From Atopobiaceae bacterium UBA1367 (GTDB lineage: Bacteria; Actinomycetota; Coriobacteriia; Coriobacteriales; Atopobiaceae): a DNA stretch of 64,000 nt. The stretch spans positions 170,830 to 234,829 of the forward strand of contig DBRN01000003.1 of the NCBI GenBank assembly GCA_002305995.1. The letters are read 5' to 3'. Below the pieces are notes generated by a model. The model was not told where the DNA came from. It was given only the letters and a program-made list of their open reading frames with translations, and searched no databases. The stretch's first letter is position 1. Every line of letters begins with the position of its first letter. Positions 35,210 through 45,058 of this stretch are shown one piece after another. The position numbers and the translations under genes are program-made.

Positions 35210-36051
35210 TGCCTGAGAAAGTCAAAGAGAGGTTCAACTGGCCGATTACCATCGCGCTCATCATCGGCCTCGTCACCGTCCTGTTCCCCCTCTACATGAC
35301 CGTCGTCATCGCCTTCAAGCAACCCAGCGAGATGACCAACTCCATCCAGGGCATCCTGTCGCTGCCTGCCCACTGGAGCCTGCAGAACTTCCGCGACGCC
35401 ATGGTGGTGACCGACTTCTGGAGGTCGCTCTTCCACAGCCTCCTCATCACGGGCGTCACCATGGTGCTCACCATCCTCATCCACTCGACGGCAGGCTACG
35501 CCATCGGGCGCAACATGGGTGACAATCCCAGGTTCCGCCTGGCGTACTACTACATCACCAGCGGCATGTTCGTGCCCTTCGCCATCCTGATGATGCCGCT
35601 CGTCAAGCAGACCGCCCAGCTGCACATCGACAACCTGTTCGGCGTCATCCTGTGCTACCTGGTGTTCTACATGCCCATGAACGTGCTGCTCTACACGGGC
35701 TACCTCAAGAACATCCCGCTGGCGCTGGAGGAGGCCGCCCGCGTCGACGGCGCATCGACCTGGACCACCTACTGGCAGATCATCTTCCCGCTCATGAAGC
35801 CCATGCACGCCACGGTCGCGGTGCTCACCGCCCTGGGTACCTGGAACGACGTCATGACCCCGCTGGTCATCATGTCGGGCGGTGGGATGAACACGCTGCC
35901 CCTCGCGCAGCTCACGTTCCAGACGCAGTTCGGCACCAACTACAACCTGGCCTTCGCGTCGTACCTGCTGGCGCTGCTGCCCATCCTGATCTTCTACCTG
36001 TTCGCACAGAAGCAGATCATCAACGGCGTCGTCAACGGCGCGGTCAAGTAG
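35209..36051 (+). CDS. msmG: Sugar ABC transporter permease (MsmG-like)
   Basis: Second membrane subunit of the importer, 280 residues with six hydrophobic segments and the EAA loop LALEEAARVDGASTWTTYWQII. The ATG at 35209 shares its A with the preceding TAA stop (TAATG), and CCGAGAGGAG upstream is the ribosome site. A hairpin follows before the alpha-galactosidase gene. Confidence 0.92.
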   Translation: MPEKVKERFNWPITIALIIGLVTVLFPLYMTVVIAFKQPSEMTNSIQGILSLPAHWSLQNFRDAMVVTDFWRSLFHSLLITGVTMVLTILIHSTAGYAIGRNMGDNPRFRLAYYYITSGMFVPFAILMMPLVKQTAQLHIDNLFGVILCYLVFYMPMNVLLYTGYLKNIPLALEEAARVDGASTWTTYWQIIFPLMKPMHATVAVLTALGTWNDVMTPLVIMSGGGMNTLPLAQLTFQTQFGTNYNLAFASYLLALLPILIFYLFAQKQIINGVVNGAVK

Positions 36052-36066
36052 GGACGTCCCCCTCCC

Positions 36067-36088
36067 AGGGCCGGCTTCGGCCGGCCCT
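36067..36088 (+). terminator. UUCG hairpin between importer and alpha-galactosidase genes
   Basis: AGGGCCGGC and GCCGGCCCT pair around TTCG. Without a T-run it is more likely an mRNA stabiliser or attenuator within the operon than a full stop. Confidence 0.6.
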
Positions 36089-36248
36089 GCCTGCGGGCGG
36101 GGTGGTTCCCGAGGTCCCTCTTGGGAGCTTCCCCATGCCGTCCGTCGCATGGGCCTCCTCTGGCGGCCGAGAGAGGCCTCGAGGCGCACCCGTCCGTGGG
36201 CCCGACCGACCCCATCTATCGGACTACGGCACAGGCAAGGAAGGCCCC

Positions 36249-38441
36249 ATGCCCATCAGCTTCGACGAGCGTGTGCGCACGCTCACCCTCCACACGGATG
36301 CGACCACCTACCAGATGCAGATCGACGAGCTCGGTTACCTGCTGCACCTCTACTACGGCAGGAGGACCGAGGGCTCGCTCGACTACCTGCCCTCGCGCTT
36401 CGACCGAGGGACGTCGGCCGCACCCCACGACAAGGCCGACGATCGCAGCTACTCGCTCGACTTCCTGCCACAGGAGTGTCCCACGCAGGGGACGGGGGAC
36501 ACGCGCAGCCCTCTGCTCGTGGTCCGTGATGCCACGGGCGCCTTTGGCTGCGACCTGCGCTACGTGCGCCACGAGCTGCGCGGGGGCAAGTATGGCCTCG
36601 AGGGTCTGCCTGCGGTGTACGCGAGCGCCGGGGAGGACGAGGCGCAGACCCTCTCGGTGACGCTTCGCGACGAGCGCCTGGGCCTTGAGGTGGAGCTGCT
36701 GTACGGTGTGCTTCCCCATATCGATGTCATCTGCCGCGCGGCACGGATCACGAACGCCGGCACCGGGCGCATCGTGGTGGAGAAGGCGCAGACCGCCTGC
36801 CTCGACATCGTGCACGGTGACTTCGACCTCGTCTCGCTGCCTGGGCGTCACGGCATGGAGCGCACGCCCGTGCGCACGCCCGTCTCGCAGCTCTCCTATG
36901 TGGTGGGCAGCGCCAAGGGGTCGTCGTCCCACCAGCAGAACCCGTTTTTGCTGCTCGCGGACCGTGATGCCACCGAGGTGTCGGGGCGGTGCTGGGCGAT
37001 GTCGTTCGTCTACAGCGGCAGCTTCAAGGGCGAGGCGGCGCGCGACCAGTACGGGCAGACACGCCTACAGCTGGGGCTTTCCGACGAGCTCTTCTCCTAT
37101 CCGCTTGACCCGGGCGAGGCCCTCGTCGCGCCCGAGGTCATCATGACGTACTCGCGCGAGGGTCTCGGCAGGCTGTCCGACAACCTGCACCGCTGCGTCC
37201 GCTCCCATGTGTGTCGCGGGGTGTGGCGCGACCGCCTGCGTCCCGTGCTCATCAACAGCTGGGAGGCCTTCTACTTCGACTTCGACGGCGACCGCCTGGT
37301 CGAGTTCGCGAGCCTCGCCAAGGACATGGGCATCGAGCTGCTGGTGGTCGATGACGGCTGGTTTGCCAACCGCCACGACGACCGGCGCGGCCTCGGCGAC
37401 TGGGTCGTCAACGAGGCCAAGCTCGGGGGCACGCTCACCCAGCTCATCGCGGCCATCAACGACGTGGGGCTCCAGTTTGGCATCTGGATGGAGCCCGAGA
37501 TGATAAGCGAGGACTCCGACCTGTACCGCGCCCACCCCGATTGGGCACTCGCCATCCCCGGCAAGGATCCCGTCGTCGGGCGCAACCAGCTCGTGCTCGA
37601 CCTCTCGCGCCGCGAGGTGTGCGACAACGTCTTCGGGCAGATCTGCTCGGTGCTCGACCAGGGGCCGGTGGCCTACCTCAAGTGGGACTACAACCGTCTC
37701 ATCACCGACATCTACTCGCACGCCGCGAGTGACCAGGGCACGGTGCTCTACGACTACGTCCTGGGCCTCTATTCGATCCTCGAGCGCGTGGGCGAGCGGT
37801 ATCCCGAGCTGCTCGTCGAGGGGTGCGCCGGTGGCGGCGGTCGCTTCGATGCGGGCATGCTCCACTACACGCCGCAGATCTGGTGCTCCGACAACACCGA
37901 CGCGATCGATCGCCTCTACATCCAGTACGGCACGTCGCTCTCCTACCCATGCTCGGCCATGGGGGCGCATGTGTCGGCTTGCCCCAACGAGCATTCCGGG
38001 CGGATGACGCCCTTCTCGACGAGGGCCATCGTTGCCGATGCGGGCACCTTTGGCTACGAGCTCGACCTCAAGACACTCCCCCCACAGGCGCGAGAGAAGG
38101 TGCGCGAGCAGGTGGCGTGGCACAAGCGCATCGCACCGCTCGTGCAGCGGGGCCGCTATCACCGCCTGACGAGCCCGCTCACCGACCCGGTGTGCGCCTG
38201 GGAGCACGTCTCCGACGACAGGACCCAGGCGCTGGTGAGCGCCGTCGTGCACGAGCTGCACGGCTATGGCATCGCACGCTACGTGGTGCCGCGCGGCCTC
38301 ACGCCCGATGCCCGCTATCGCGATGTCATCCGCGGGGACGTGTATGAGGCCAACGCCCTCATGGAGGCGGGGATCCCGCTTCCCCTTGCCATGAAGCCCG
38401 GCGAGTACCGCTCGTACACGTATCTGCTCGAGAGGGTCTGA
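36249..38441 (+). CDS. aga: Alpha-galactosidase, GH36
   Basis: Hydrolyses terminal alpha-1,6-galactose from melibiose, raffinose or stachyose in the cytoplasm. The 730-residue length fits bacterial GH36. The catalytic barrel shows NSWEAFYFDFDGD, VVDDGWFANR, WMEPEMIS, the nucleophile in YLKWDYNR (D480) and the acid/base in CSDNTDAIDR (D548). The ATG at 36249 follows AGGAAGGCCCC; the frame is open far upstream but in permease overlap. There is no signal peptide, so substrates must be imported first, as the preceding genes would do. Confidence 0.95.
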   Translation: MPISFDERVRTLTLHTDATTYQMQIDELGYLLHLYYGRRTEGSLDYLPSRFDRGTSAAPHDKADDRSYSLDFLPQECPTQGTGDTRSPLLVVRDATGAFGCDLRYVRHELRGGKYGLEGLPAVYASAGEDEAQTLSVTLRDERLGLEVELLYGVLPHIDVICRAARITNAGTGRIVVEKAQTACLDIVHGDFDLVSLPGRHGMERTPVRTPVSQLSYVVGSAKGSSSHQQNPFLLLADRDATEVSGRCWAMSFVYSGSFKGEAARDQYGQTRLQLGLSDELFSYPLDPGEALVAPEVIMTYSREGLGRLSDNLHRCVRSHVCRGVWRDRLRPVLINSWEAFYFDFDGDRLVEFASLAKDMGIELLVVDDGWFANRHDDRRGLGDWVVNEAKLGGTLTQLIAAINDVGLQFGIWMEPEMISEDSDLYRAHPDWALAIPGKDPVVGRNQLVLDLSRREVCDNVFGQICSVLDQGPVAYLKWDYNRLITDIYSHAASDQGTVLYDYVLGLYSILERVGERYPELLVEGCAGGGGRFDAGMLHYTPQIWCSDNTDAIDRLYIQYGTSLSYPCSAMGAHVSACPNEHSGRMTPFSTRAIVADAGTFGYELDLKTLPPQAREKVREQVAWHKRIAPLVQRGRYHRLTSPLTDPVCAWEHVSDDRTQALVSAVVHELHGYGIARYVVPRGLTPDARYRDVIRGDVYEANALMEAGIPLPLAMKPGEYRSYTYLLERV

Positions 38442-38452
38442 GAGGGGGAGTC

Positions 38453-40033
38453 ATGCAAGCGACCGCTTCCGCGTCCGGGGACGTCCTCCAGGCGCTCGTC
38501 GCCCTTGTCGACCACGCGTGCGACCATGGTTTCATAGGATCGGCCGATCGCACATACGCCGCGAACCTCCTGCTGGACGCGCTGCGCCTCGAGCCGCCCG
38601 CATCGTTTTGCGCGGAGGGACGCTCCCTCCCTGCGGGGGAGGTCCCGCAGCTCGAGGGGATCCTGTCCGTGCTGCTTGACGACGCCGTGGCACGCGGGGT
38701 CATGGACGGCGGCATCGCGAGCCGCGACCTGCTCGACACGCGGCTCATGGGCTGCGTCACGCCGCGTCCGTCCCAGGTGGTGGCACGGTTCTGGGAGCTG
38801 CACGGGGAGGATCCCCGAAGGGCGACGGACTACCTCTACCGGCTTGCGCTCGACAGCGACTACATCCGCAGCTATCGCATAGCCAAGGATCGCACATGGG
38901 TGTCACGCACGGCCTACGGCGACCTCGACATCACCATCAACCTCTCCAAGCCAGAGAAGGACCCCAAGGCCATCGCGGCAGCGCTGGGGCGGCCTCAGGA
39001 CTCGTATCCGCGCTGCCTGCTCTGCCCGCAGAACGAGGGGTATGCGGGGCGTCTCGACCATCCCGCCCGCCAGACCATTCGCCTCATACCGCTCACGCTG
39101 GCCGGCGAGCCGTGGTACCTGCAGTACAGCCCCTATGTGTACTACAACGAGCACTGCATCGTGCTCTCCGAGGAGCACCGGCCCATGCGCATCGATCGTA
39201 CGACCTTCGTGCGACTGCTTGAGTTCGTGGAGCTGCTTCCCCACTACACGGTTGGCTCCAATGCCGACCTGCCCATCGTGGGCGGCTCCATCCTCACGCA
39301 CGAGCACTACCAGGGCGGCTGCTACGAGTTTGCCATGGCGCGCGCCGGCCTGCGGCGCGCGCTGGCCTTCCCTGGGTTCGAGGACGTCCGTGCGGGCATC
39401 GTCGAGTGGCCGCTGTCGGTGATCCGTCTCGACGGTGGCGACCCCGCACGCCTGGTCGAGCTTGCCGACCGCATCCTGTCGGCCTGGCGCGGGCACAGCG
39501 ACCCCGATGTGGGGGTGCTCTCCGAGACCGATGGCACCCCCCACAACACCATCACGCCCATCGCGCGGCGGAGGGGCGGCGACTACGAGCTCGACCTGGT
39601 GCTGCGCAACAATCGCACCTCCGACGAGCATCCGCTGGGCATCTTCCACCCGCATGCCGAGCTGCACCACATCAAGCGGGAGAACATCGGCCTCATCGAG
39701 GTGATGGGCCTCGCCGTGCTGCCTGCGCGCCTGCTGGGCGAGATGGAGCTGCTCAAGGAGGTCATCCTCGCGGGTGGTGACGTGTCTGCGATACCCGACC
39801 TGGCGGGCCATGCCGCCTGGGCGGCCGACGTCCTCGCGCGCCACCCCCAGTATGCGCCCGAGCGCGTGGCCGCAGGGGAGGGGTCGGGCGCCGCCGCGCT
39901 CGATGACATCATCCAGAACGAGATCGGCCTCGTGTTCGCACGGGTGCTCGAGCACTGCGCCGTGTTCGACGCCTCGCAAACGGGGCAGGCGGCGTTCTCC
40001 CGCTTCGTCGCGTCGGTGGGGGGCAGGTCATGA
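38453..40033 (+). CDS. galT: Galactose-1-phosphate uridylyltransferase (GalT type 2)
   Basis: Leloir pathway step exchanging Gal-1-P with UDP-glucose. The 526-residue protein belongs to the longer Firmicutes/Actinobacteria GalT2 family, with YPRCLLCPQNEGYAGR, YYNEHCIVL and the active-site region SNADLPIVGGSILTHEHYQGG. It starts 11 bases after the alpha-galactosidase stop with AGAGGGGGAGTC before the ATG. galE is not in the window. Confidence 0.93.
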   Translation: MQATASASGDVLQALVALVDHACDHGFIGSADRTYAANLLLDALRLEPPASFCAEGRSLPAGEVPQLEGILSVLLDDAVARGVMDGGIASRDLLDTRLMGCVTPRPSQVVARFWELHGEDPRRATDYLYRLALDSDYIRSYRIAKDRTWVSRTAYGDLDITINLSKPEKDPKAIAAALGRPQDSYPRCLLCPQNEGYAGRLDHPARQTIRLIPLTLAGEPWYLQYSPYVYYNEHCIVLSEEHRPMRIDRTTFVRLLEFVELLPHYTVGSNADLPIVGGSILTHEHYQGGCYEFAMARAGLRRALAFPGFEDVRAGIVEWPLSVIRLDGGDPARLVELADRILSAWRGHSDPDVGVLSETDGTPHNTITPIARRRGGDYELDLVLRNNRTSDEHPLGIFHPHAELHHIKRENIGLIEVMGLAVLPARLLGEMELLKEVILAGGDVSAIPDLAGHAAWAADVLARHPQYAPERVAAGEGSGAAALDDIIQNEIGLVFARVLEHCAVFDASQTGQAAFSRFVASVGGRS

Positions 40034-40140
40034 GCGATGCGGGTGACGCGGTTCCGGCCTCGCCGGGACGCGCCGCGACAGCTGGAACCGATCTGGAACC
40101 GATGGGGTCACGACCCATGTGGATATGAGGAGGAACGGCC

Positions 40141-41388
40141 ATGAGCATCCCAAGCGTGGAATCCCTCAGGTTGGTCTACGGCGACGCCGCCCATGAGGCG
40201 GCCGCACGCCTGGCCTCGTTGGAGGCCCGTCACCGCGAGCTGTTCGGCCCAGGTGAGCCCTGGTACTTCTCAGCTCCCGGACGCACCGAGATCATCGGCA
40301 ACCACACCGACCACAACGGTGGCAAGATCCTTGCGGCCAGCATCACGATGGACACCGTCTGCGCGGCCGCGCCCACCGGCGACGATGTCGTGACCATCGT
40401 GAGCGAGGGCTATCCCGACCCGGTGGTCATCGACCTTGGCGCGCTTGACCAGGTGCCGCATCGCGCGGGCACGCTCTCGCTGGTGGCGGGGATGCTGGAG
40501 GCCCTCGTCAGGCGGGGACATGCCGTCGGCGGCTTCGACGCGGTCGTCTCGACCCAGGTCATCCCCTCGGCGGGCGTGAGCTCCTCGGCGTCGTTCGAGA
40601 CGCTCCTGTGCGCCGTGATCAGCCACCTGTTCAACGGCGGCTCCATCGACGTCGCCACATACGCCCTCGTCGGCCAGTACGCCGAGAACGAGTGGTGGGG
40701 GAAGGCGTCGGGCCTCATGGATCAGATGGCATGCGCGGTCGGCGGAACGATAGCCCTTGACTTCTCGGACGGCGTCTCGTTCGAGCGTGTGGACTTCTCC
40801 TACGACCAGCTGGGATGCGACCTCGTCATCGTGAACACCGGGAAGGGCCATGCCGACCTCTCGGAGGAGTACTCGTCGGTGCCGGGGGAGATGCGTGCGG
40901 TGGCGCAGGCCCTGGGGGCAAGGCGGCTGTGCGACACCTCCGAGGAGGTGCTCCTCGACCGGCTGGACGAGGTGCGAAGGGTCGTGGGCTGCGACCGCGC
41001 CCTCCTGCGGGCATTGCACTTCTTCGAGGAGAACGCGCGCGTCGACGAGGCGCGCCGTGCGGTGGCGGAAGGCGACAGGCACCGTCTGCTCGGGCTCATC
41101 GAGGCCTCGGGCAGCTCATCCTGGCGCTGGCTGCAAAACGCCTACGTCACCGGGGACGCGACCGAGCAGCCCATCCCGCTCGCCCTCGCCCTGACCGAGC
41201 TCTACCTCAAGGGGGTGGGGGGCGGTGCGTGTCGCCTGCACGGCGGTGGCTTTGCGGGCGTGATCATGTGCGCGATCCCCACGGAGGCGACAGAGGGTTA
41301 CATCAGGCTCATGTCCTCCACCTTCGGTGACGAGAGCGTCCATCTTACCAACATCCGCCCGACGGGTGCCGTGAGGCTGGGCGCGTGA
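40141..41388 (+). CDS. galK: Galactokinase
   Basis: Phosphorylates galactose released by the alpha-galactosidase. The 415-residue protein has the GHMP features APGRTEIIGNHTDHNGG near the N-terminus, VIPSAGVSSSASFETLL (phosphate loop) and GGGACRLHGGGFAGVI near the end. The ATG follows AGGAGGAACGGCC. Together with galT it completes most of the Leloir route in the operon. Confidence 0.95.
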   Translation: MSIPSVESLRLVYGDAAHEAAARLASLEARHRELFGPGEPWYFSAPGRTEIIGNHTDHNGGKILAASITMDTVCAAAPTGDDVVTIVSEGYPDPVVIDLGALDQVPHRAGTLSLVAGMLEALVRRGHAVGGFDAVVSTQVIPSAGVSSSASFETLLCAVISHLFNGGSIDVATYALVGQYAENEWWGKASGLMDQMACAVGGTIALDFSDGVSFERVDFSYDQLGCDLVIVNTGKGHADLSEEYSSVPGEMRAVAQALGARRLCDTSEEVLLDRLDEVRRVVGCDRALLRALHFFEENARVDEARRAVAEGDRHRLLGLIEASGSSSWRWLQNAYVTGDATEQPIPLALALTELYLKGVGGGACRLHGGGFAGVIMCAIPTEATEGYIRLMSSTFGDESVHLTNIRPTGAVRLGA

Positions 41389-41560
41389 GGATCGGATGGG
41401 ACGATCGGCGCACGGCATCCCTGCGAAGGGCGACCCTTCCCGCCCCATGGCCTCGCAGGTCTTGATGCCCCGTGGCGCCGTGCGTCTGGTGGGGCGGGCA
41501 CGGGCGTGAGCGCCCGCCCCACACCAGAGCCCGTACACCAGCCAAGAGATGGGAGCCAGT

Positions 41561-43003
41561 ATGCATACCAGCCAGCGGACCAAGATCATCTGCACCATGG
41601 GCCCGGCAACCGAGGACGACGAGGTCCTTCGGGCCATGATGCTCGAAGGCATGAACGTCGCACGACTCAACTTCTCCCACGGGACGCACGAGTACCATCG
41701 TGGCAACATCGAGCGCGTGAGGCGCATCTCGAAGGAGGAGCACCTGTGCGTGGCCATCATGGTCGACACGAAGGGCCCTGAGATACGCACGGGGATGCTC
41801 AGGGGCCATCAGCCCGTGGCCCTCAGGATGGGCGACACCACCGTGGTCACCACCGAGGAGGTCGAGGGGACAGCAGAGCGCTTCTGCCTCGACTACCGGA
41901 ACCTCCCCCGCGAGGTCGAGGAGGGATCCGTCATCTTCATCGATGACGGGCTCATCGGTCTCGAGGTCGTGGGCGTCGAGGGGAATGACATCACCTGCTC
42001 CATCACCAACGGCGGCATGCTCGGGGAGCGAAAGGGCGTCAACATCCCCAATGTGGCGGTGGGGCTGCCCTCCATCACCGAGCAGGACAGGCGTGACATC
42101 AAGTTTGCCTGCGAGATGGAGGTGGATGCCATAGCCTGCTCGTTCATCCGCGACGGTGGGGCCGTGCGCGAGATTCGCGACCTGTGCCATGAGTTTGGTG
42201 CCCACGACATGCAGATCATTCCCAAGATCGAGAGCGCCATGGGCGTGGAGCGCATCGACGAGATCCTCGCGGAGTCGGACGGCATCATGGTCGCCCGAGG
42301 TGACCTGGGCGTGGAGATCCCGCCCGCCGAGGTGCCCCATGTGCAGAAGCAGATCATCAACAGGTGCAACTTCAACTACAAGTTCGCGATCACGGCAACC
42401 CAGATGCTCGATTCCATGACGCACAACCCGCGCCCCACGCGTGCCGAGGTCACCGACGTGGCCAATGCCATCTATGACGGCGCGGACTGCGTGATGCTGT
42501 CGGGCGAGACCGCCGCGGGCGCCTATCCGGTGGAGGCGGTGCGCACCATGGCCGACATCTGTCGTCAGACCGAGCGGTATCTGCCGGAGCGTCACGAGTA
42601 CCACGACCGCGGTGGCATACGCAACGTGAACGGCGCCATCGGCTTTGCTGCCGTGGAGACGGCCAAGCGCATCGGCGCATCGGCGATCCTGTGTCCCACG
42701 CACTCCGGGCGCACGGCACGCCTGATGAGCGTCTTCCGCCCCCATCTCCCCATCTATGCGACCTCTCCCAGCTGGGATGCCATCCGTCGCACGAACTTCT
42801 ACTGGGGCGTGTGGGGCATCAAGACCACCGAGCAGGGTGGCCTTGCCAACACCTGCTACAACGCGCTCATGGTCGCCCGCGACGAGGGCCACGTGTGCCG
42901 TGACGACCTCGTGGTCATCACGGCAGGGGACCCGCAGACCTCGCCGCGTCAAGGGTATTACGCCACCTCGACGAACGTGTGCATGGTGGCACAGATTCAG
43001 TAG
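41561..43003 (+). CDS. pyk: Pyruvate kinase
   Basis: Makes ATP and pyruvate from PEP. The 480-residue protein has TKIICTMGPAT, MNVARLNFSHG, VDTKGPEIRTG, the active-site IIPKIESAMGVERIDEI and MVARGDLGVEIP, and SGETAAGAYP. The ATG at 41561 is preferred over 41549 because GATGGGAGCC lies before it. Its position inside a galactoside operon is unusual and could raise lower-glycolytic flux when these sugars are used. Confidence 0.95.
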   Translation: MHTSQRTKIICTMGPATEDDEVLRAMMLEGMNVARLNFSHGTHEYHRGNIERVRRISKEEHLCVAIMVDTKGPEIRTGMLRGHQPVALRMGDTTVVTTEEVEGTAERFCLDYRNLPREVEEGSVIFIDDGLIGLEVVGVEGNDITCSITNGGMLGERKGVNIPNVAVGLPSITEQDRRDIKFACEMEVDAIACSFIRDGGAVREIRDLCHEFGAHDMQIIPKIESAMGVERIDEILAESDGIMVARGDLGVEIPPAEVPHVQKQIINRCNFNYKFAITATQMLDSMTHNPRPTRAEVTDVANAIYDGADCVMLSGETAAGAYPVEAVRTMADICRQTERYLPERHEYHDRGGIRNVNGAIGFAAVETAKRIGASAILCPTHSGRTARLMSVFRPHLPIYATSPSWDAIRRTNFYWGVWGIKTTEQGGLANTCYNALMVARDEGHVCRDDLVVITAGDPQTSPRQGYYATSTNVCMVAQIQ

Positions 43004-43071
43004 TCGTCGCGAGCCGTCGGCAGCCTGCTCGCACGATGTCGGCATGAGCACGTCGTTGAAAGGGGGACACC

Positions 43072-45015
43072 ATGAGTCGGTCATCCTGCACGCTGCGCTG
43101 GAGCGTGGAGCGGGACGGACGCTTCTCGCTCTGGGAGGGAGACCTTCCCCTCCTCGTCGCCCATGCGAGGGCAAGGGAGTCGTCCGGTGGGCTGCTCGAT
43201 ACGAGGTCCGCCCGGCTCGTCTCGGTCGTCGATGAGCGGGGCGGACTCGTCCTCACCTATCGGGACGACGGCGGCCTCCTCCTGCGGGAGGAGCTGCGCT
43301 GCGAGGGAGATGCCGCCTACGCCCGCTGCGTGCTGCGACACGAGGCCGGGGAGGTGGAGTCCAACGATCTCGTGCCCCTGGTGATGTGCGGCCTGAGCGA
43401 CGACAGCCCCTATCTCTGGCGCTGCCTGCAGAGCAAGATGCTGCAGGTTCCCTACGACAACGACATGTGGCCGCGCACCGAGGCGGTGGCCCAGCGCCCC
43501 GGCAGGTGGAGCGCCGACTTCTCCGTGCTGTTCTCCGAGGAGACGCGCGAGGGCATCCTCGTTGGTGCCGTGGAGTTTGACGTGTGGAAGAACGCCGTCG
43601 CCGGCTCGGGCTTCGACTGCCGCACGCTCGAGGCGCGCTCTGGTCGTGCGGCCTGCGGCGACAACACGCATGATCTGCTCGAGCATGCGACGATGATGGG
43701 CGTGGAGGTGGCCTCGTCCGAGTTCGTGGTCATGCACGGGCAGGACTGGCGCACGTTGCTCGAGCGCTACGGCGACCTGCTGTCGGCGCGCATCAGGCGC
43801 CGGGAGTGGCCGGGTGGGGCGCCCTTTGGCTACAACACCTTCGCCGCCCTGGGAACCGACCTCAACGTGGACAACTACCGTGCCTGCGGCGCGTTCATCC
43901 GCGAGCGGCTCATGACCGAGGGCTTCGGCAACGATGGGACGACCTTCATCAACCTCGACGGGGGCTGGCGTGACATCGACCGCGAGGGCATGTTGCGCGT
44001 GAAGGACGAGTACCTGGCCGCTGGGCAGCGCGTGGGCATCTATGACTCGCCCTTCGCCTACTGGGGAGGCGACCTCGACCTGCCGATACCATACCTCGAC
44101 GAGACGCACACCTTCCGTGAGATCGTGGTCAGGGACCGGGGAGGCGAGCCTCTTCCCCCGCTCGACACGGCCTATGCGTACGACGTGACGCATCCCGTAT
44201 GGCAGGAGTGGACCAGGCGCAAGGCCCAGCTCTACTTTGACTGGGGCTTCGACCTCGCAAAGTTCGACTTCCTGAGCCATGCGGGCCTCGAGGGGTGTCG
44301 CAGTGACCCTGCGGTGCGCACGGGCCGTCAGGCGCTCAAGGTGGGCTATGACCTCATGGCGGAGGTGTACGACGAGCGAAGCATAGGACGCCCCTTCTAC
44401 CTCAGCATCTCCATCAGCCCGCTCGTGCCGGTGGGCCCCTTCAATGCCAGGCGCATCTCGTGCGATGCCTTTGGCCTTGCGGAGGACATAGAGTATGTCC
44501 TCAACGCCGAGACCTATGGGTGGTGGACCTGCGGGAGGCTCTACCAGCACAACGACACCGACCACGTGGTGCTTCTCAAGAGCTTTGGCATGACGCGCGA
44601 GAGCACCGAGGGCGAGGCGCGCGCCCGCTACACCACTGCCGCCATCGCGGGATCGATGCTGCTGCTCTCGGATGACTACGACATGCCCAAGGCCCGCGAG
44701 CGCACCAGGCGCATCGCCACCAACGAGCGCGTCAACCATGTGGCACGCAGCGGCGTCGCCTTTCGTCCGATGGACTCGGCGGGAGGCTCCGCCTGCCAGG
44801 CGTTCACGGGGGTGGTCGATGGCGTGTGGCACGTGGCCTTGTTCAGCTGGCTGGGCAGGCCCGAGCGCCTGGAGGTGCCCGTGGAGCGTCTGGCCATCGA
44901 ACCGGGCCTCTATGAGGACCTGTGGACGGGCAGGCGCATCCGTGTTGGTGGCCCGAGCCTGTGCTGGAGCTTCCCCGAGACGGATGCCGCCCTGCTGAGA
45001 CGCATCGAGAGCTAG
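43072..45015 (+). CDS. GH36-superfamily glycoside hydrolase, probable second alpha-galactosidase
   Basis: A 647-residue cytoplasmic enzyme with an N-terminal beta-sandwich and a barrel related to GH36/GH27. Signatures are INLDGGWRDIDREGM, GIYDSPFAYW and the probable nucleophile in LAKFDFLSHAG (D399). It shares little with the first alpha-galactosidase. It has no signal peptide. The ATG follows AAAGGGGGACACC, 68 bases after pyk. It may act on a different linkage; exact specificity is not readable. Confidence 0.75.
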   Translation: MSRSSCTLRWSVERDGRFSLWEGDLPLLVAHARARESSGGLLDTRSARLVSVVDERGGLVLTYRDDGGLLLREELRCEGDAAYARCVLRHEAGEVESNDLVPLVMCGLSDDSPYLWRCLQSKMLQVPYDNDMWPRTEAVAQRPGRWSADFSVLFSEETREGILVGAVEFDVWKNAVAGSGFDCRTLEARSGRAACGDNTHDLLEHATMMGVEVASSEFVVMHGQDWRTLLERYGDLLSARIRRREWPGGAPFGYNTFAALGTDLNVDNYRACGAFIRERLMTEGFGNDGTTFINLDGGWRDIDREGMLRVKDEYLAAGQRVGIYDSPFAYWGGDLDLPIPYLDETHTFREIVVRDRGGEPLPPLDTAYAYDVTHPVWQEWTRRKAQLYFDWGFDLAKFDFLSHAGLEGCRSDPAVRTGRQALKVGYDLMAEVYDERSIGRPFYLSISISPLVPVGPFNARRISCDAFGLAEDIEYVLNAETYGWWTCGRLYQHNDTDHVVLLKSFGMTRESTEGEARARYTTAAIAGSMLLLSDDYDMPKARERTRRIATNERVNHVARSGVAFRPMDSAGGSACQAFTGVVDGVWHVALFSWLGRPERLEVPVERLAIEPGLYEDLWTGRRIRVGGPSLCWSFPETDAALLRRIES

Positions 45016-45058
45016 ACTGGCATGGGAGGATGTCGCGCGACATGGGAAGGGGTCCGGC

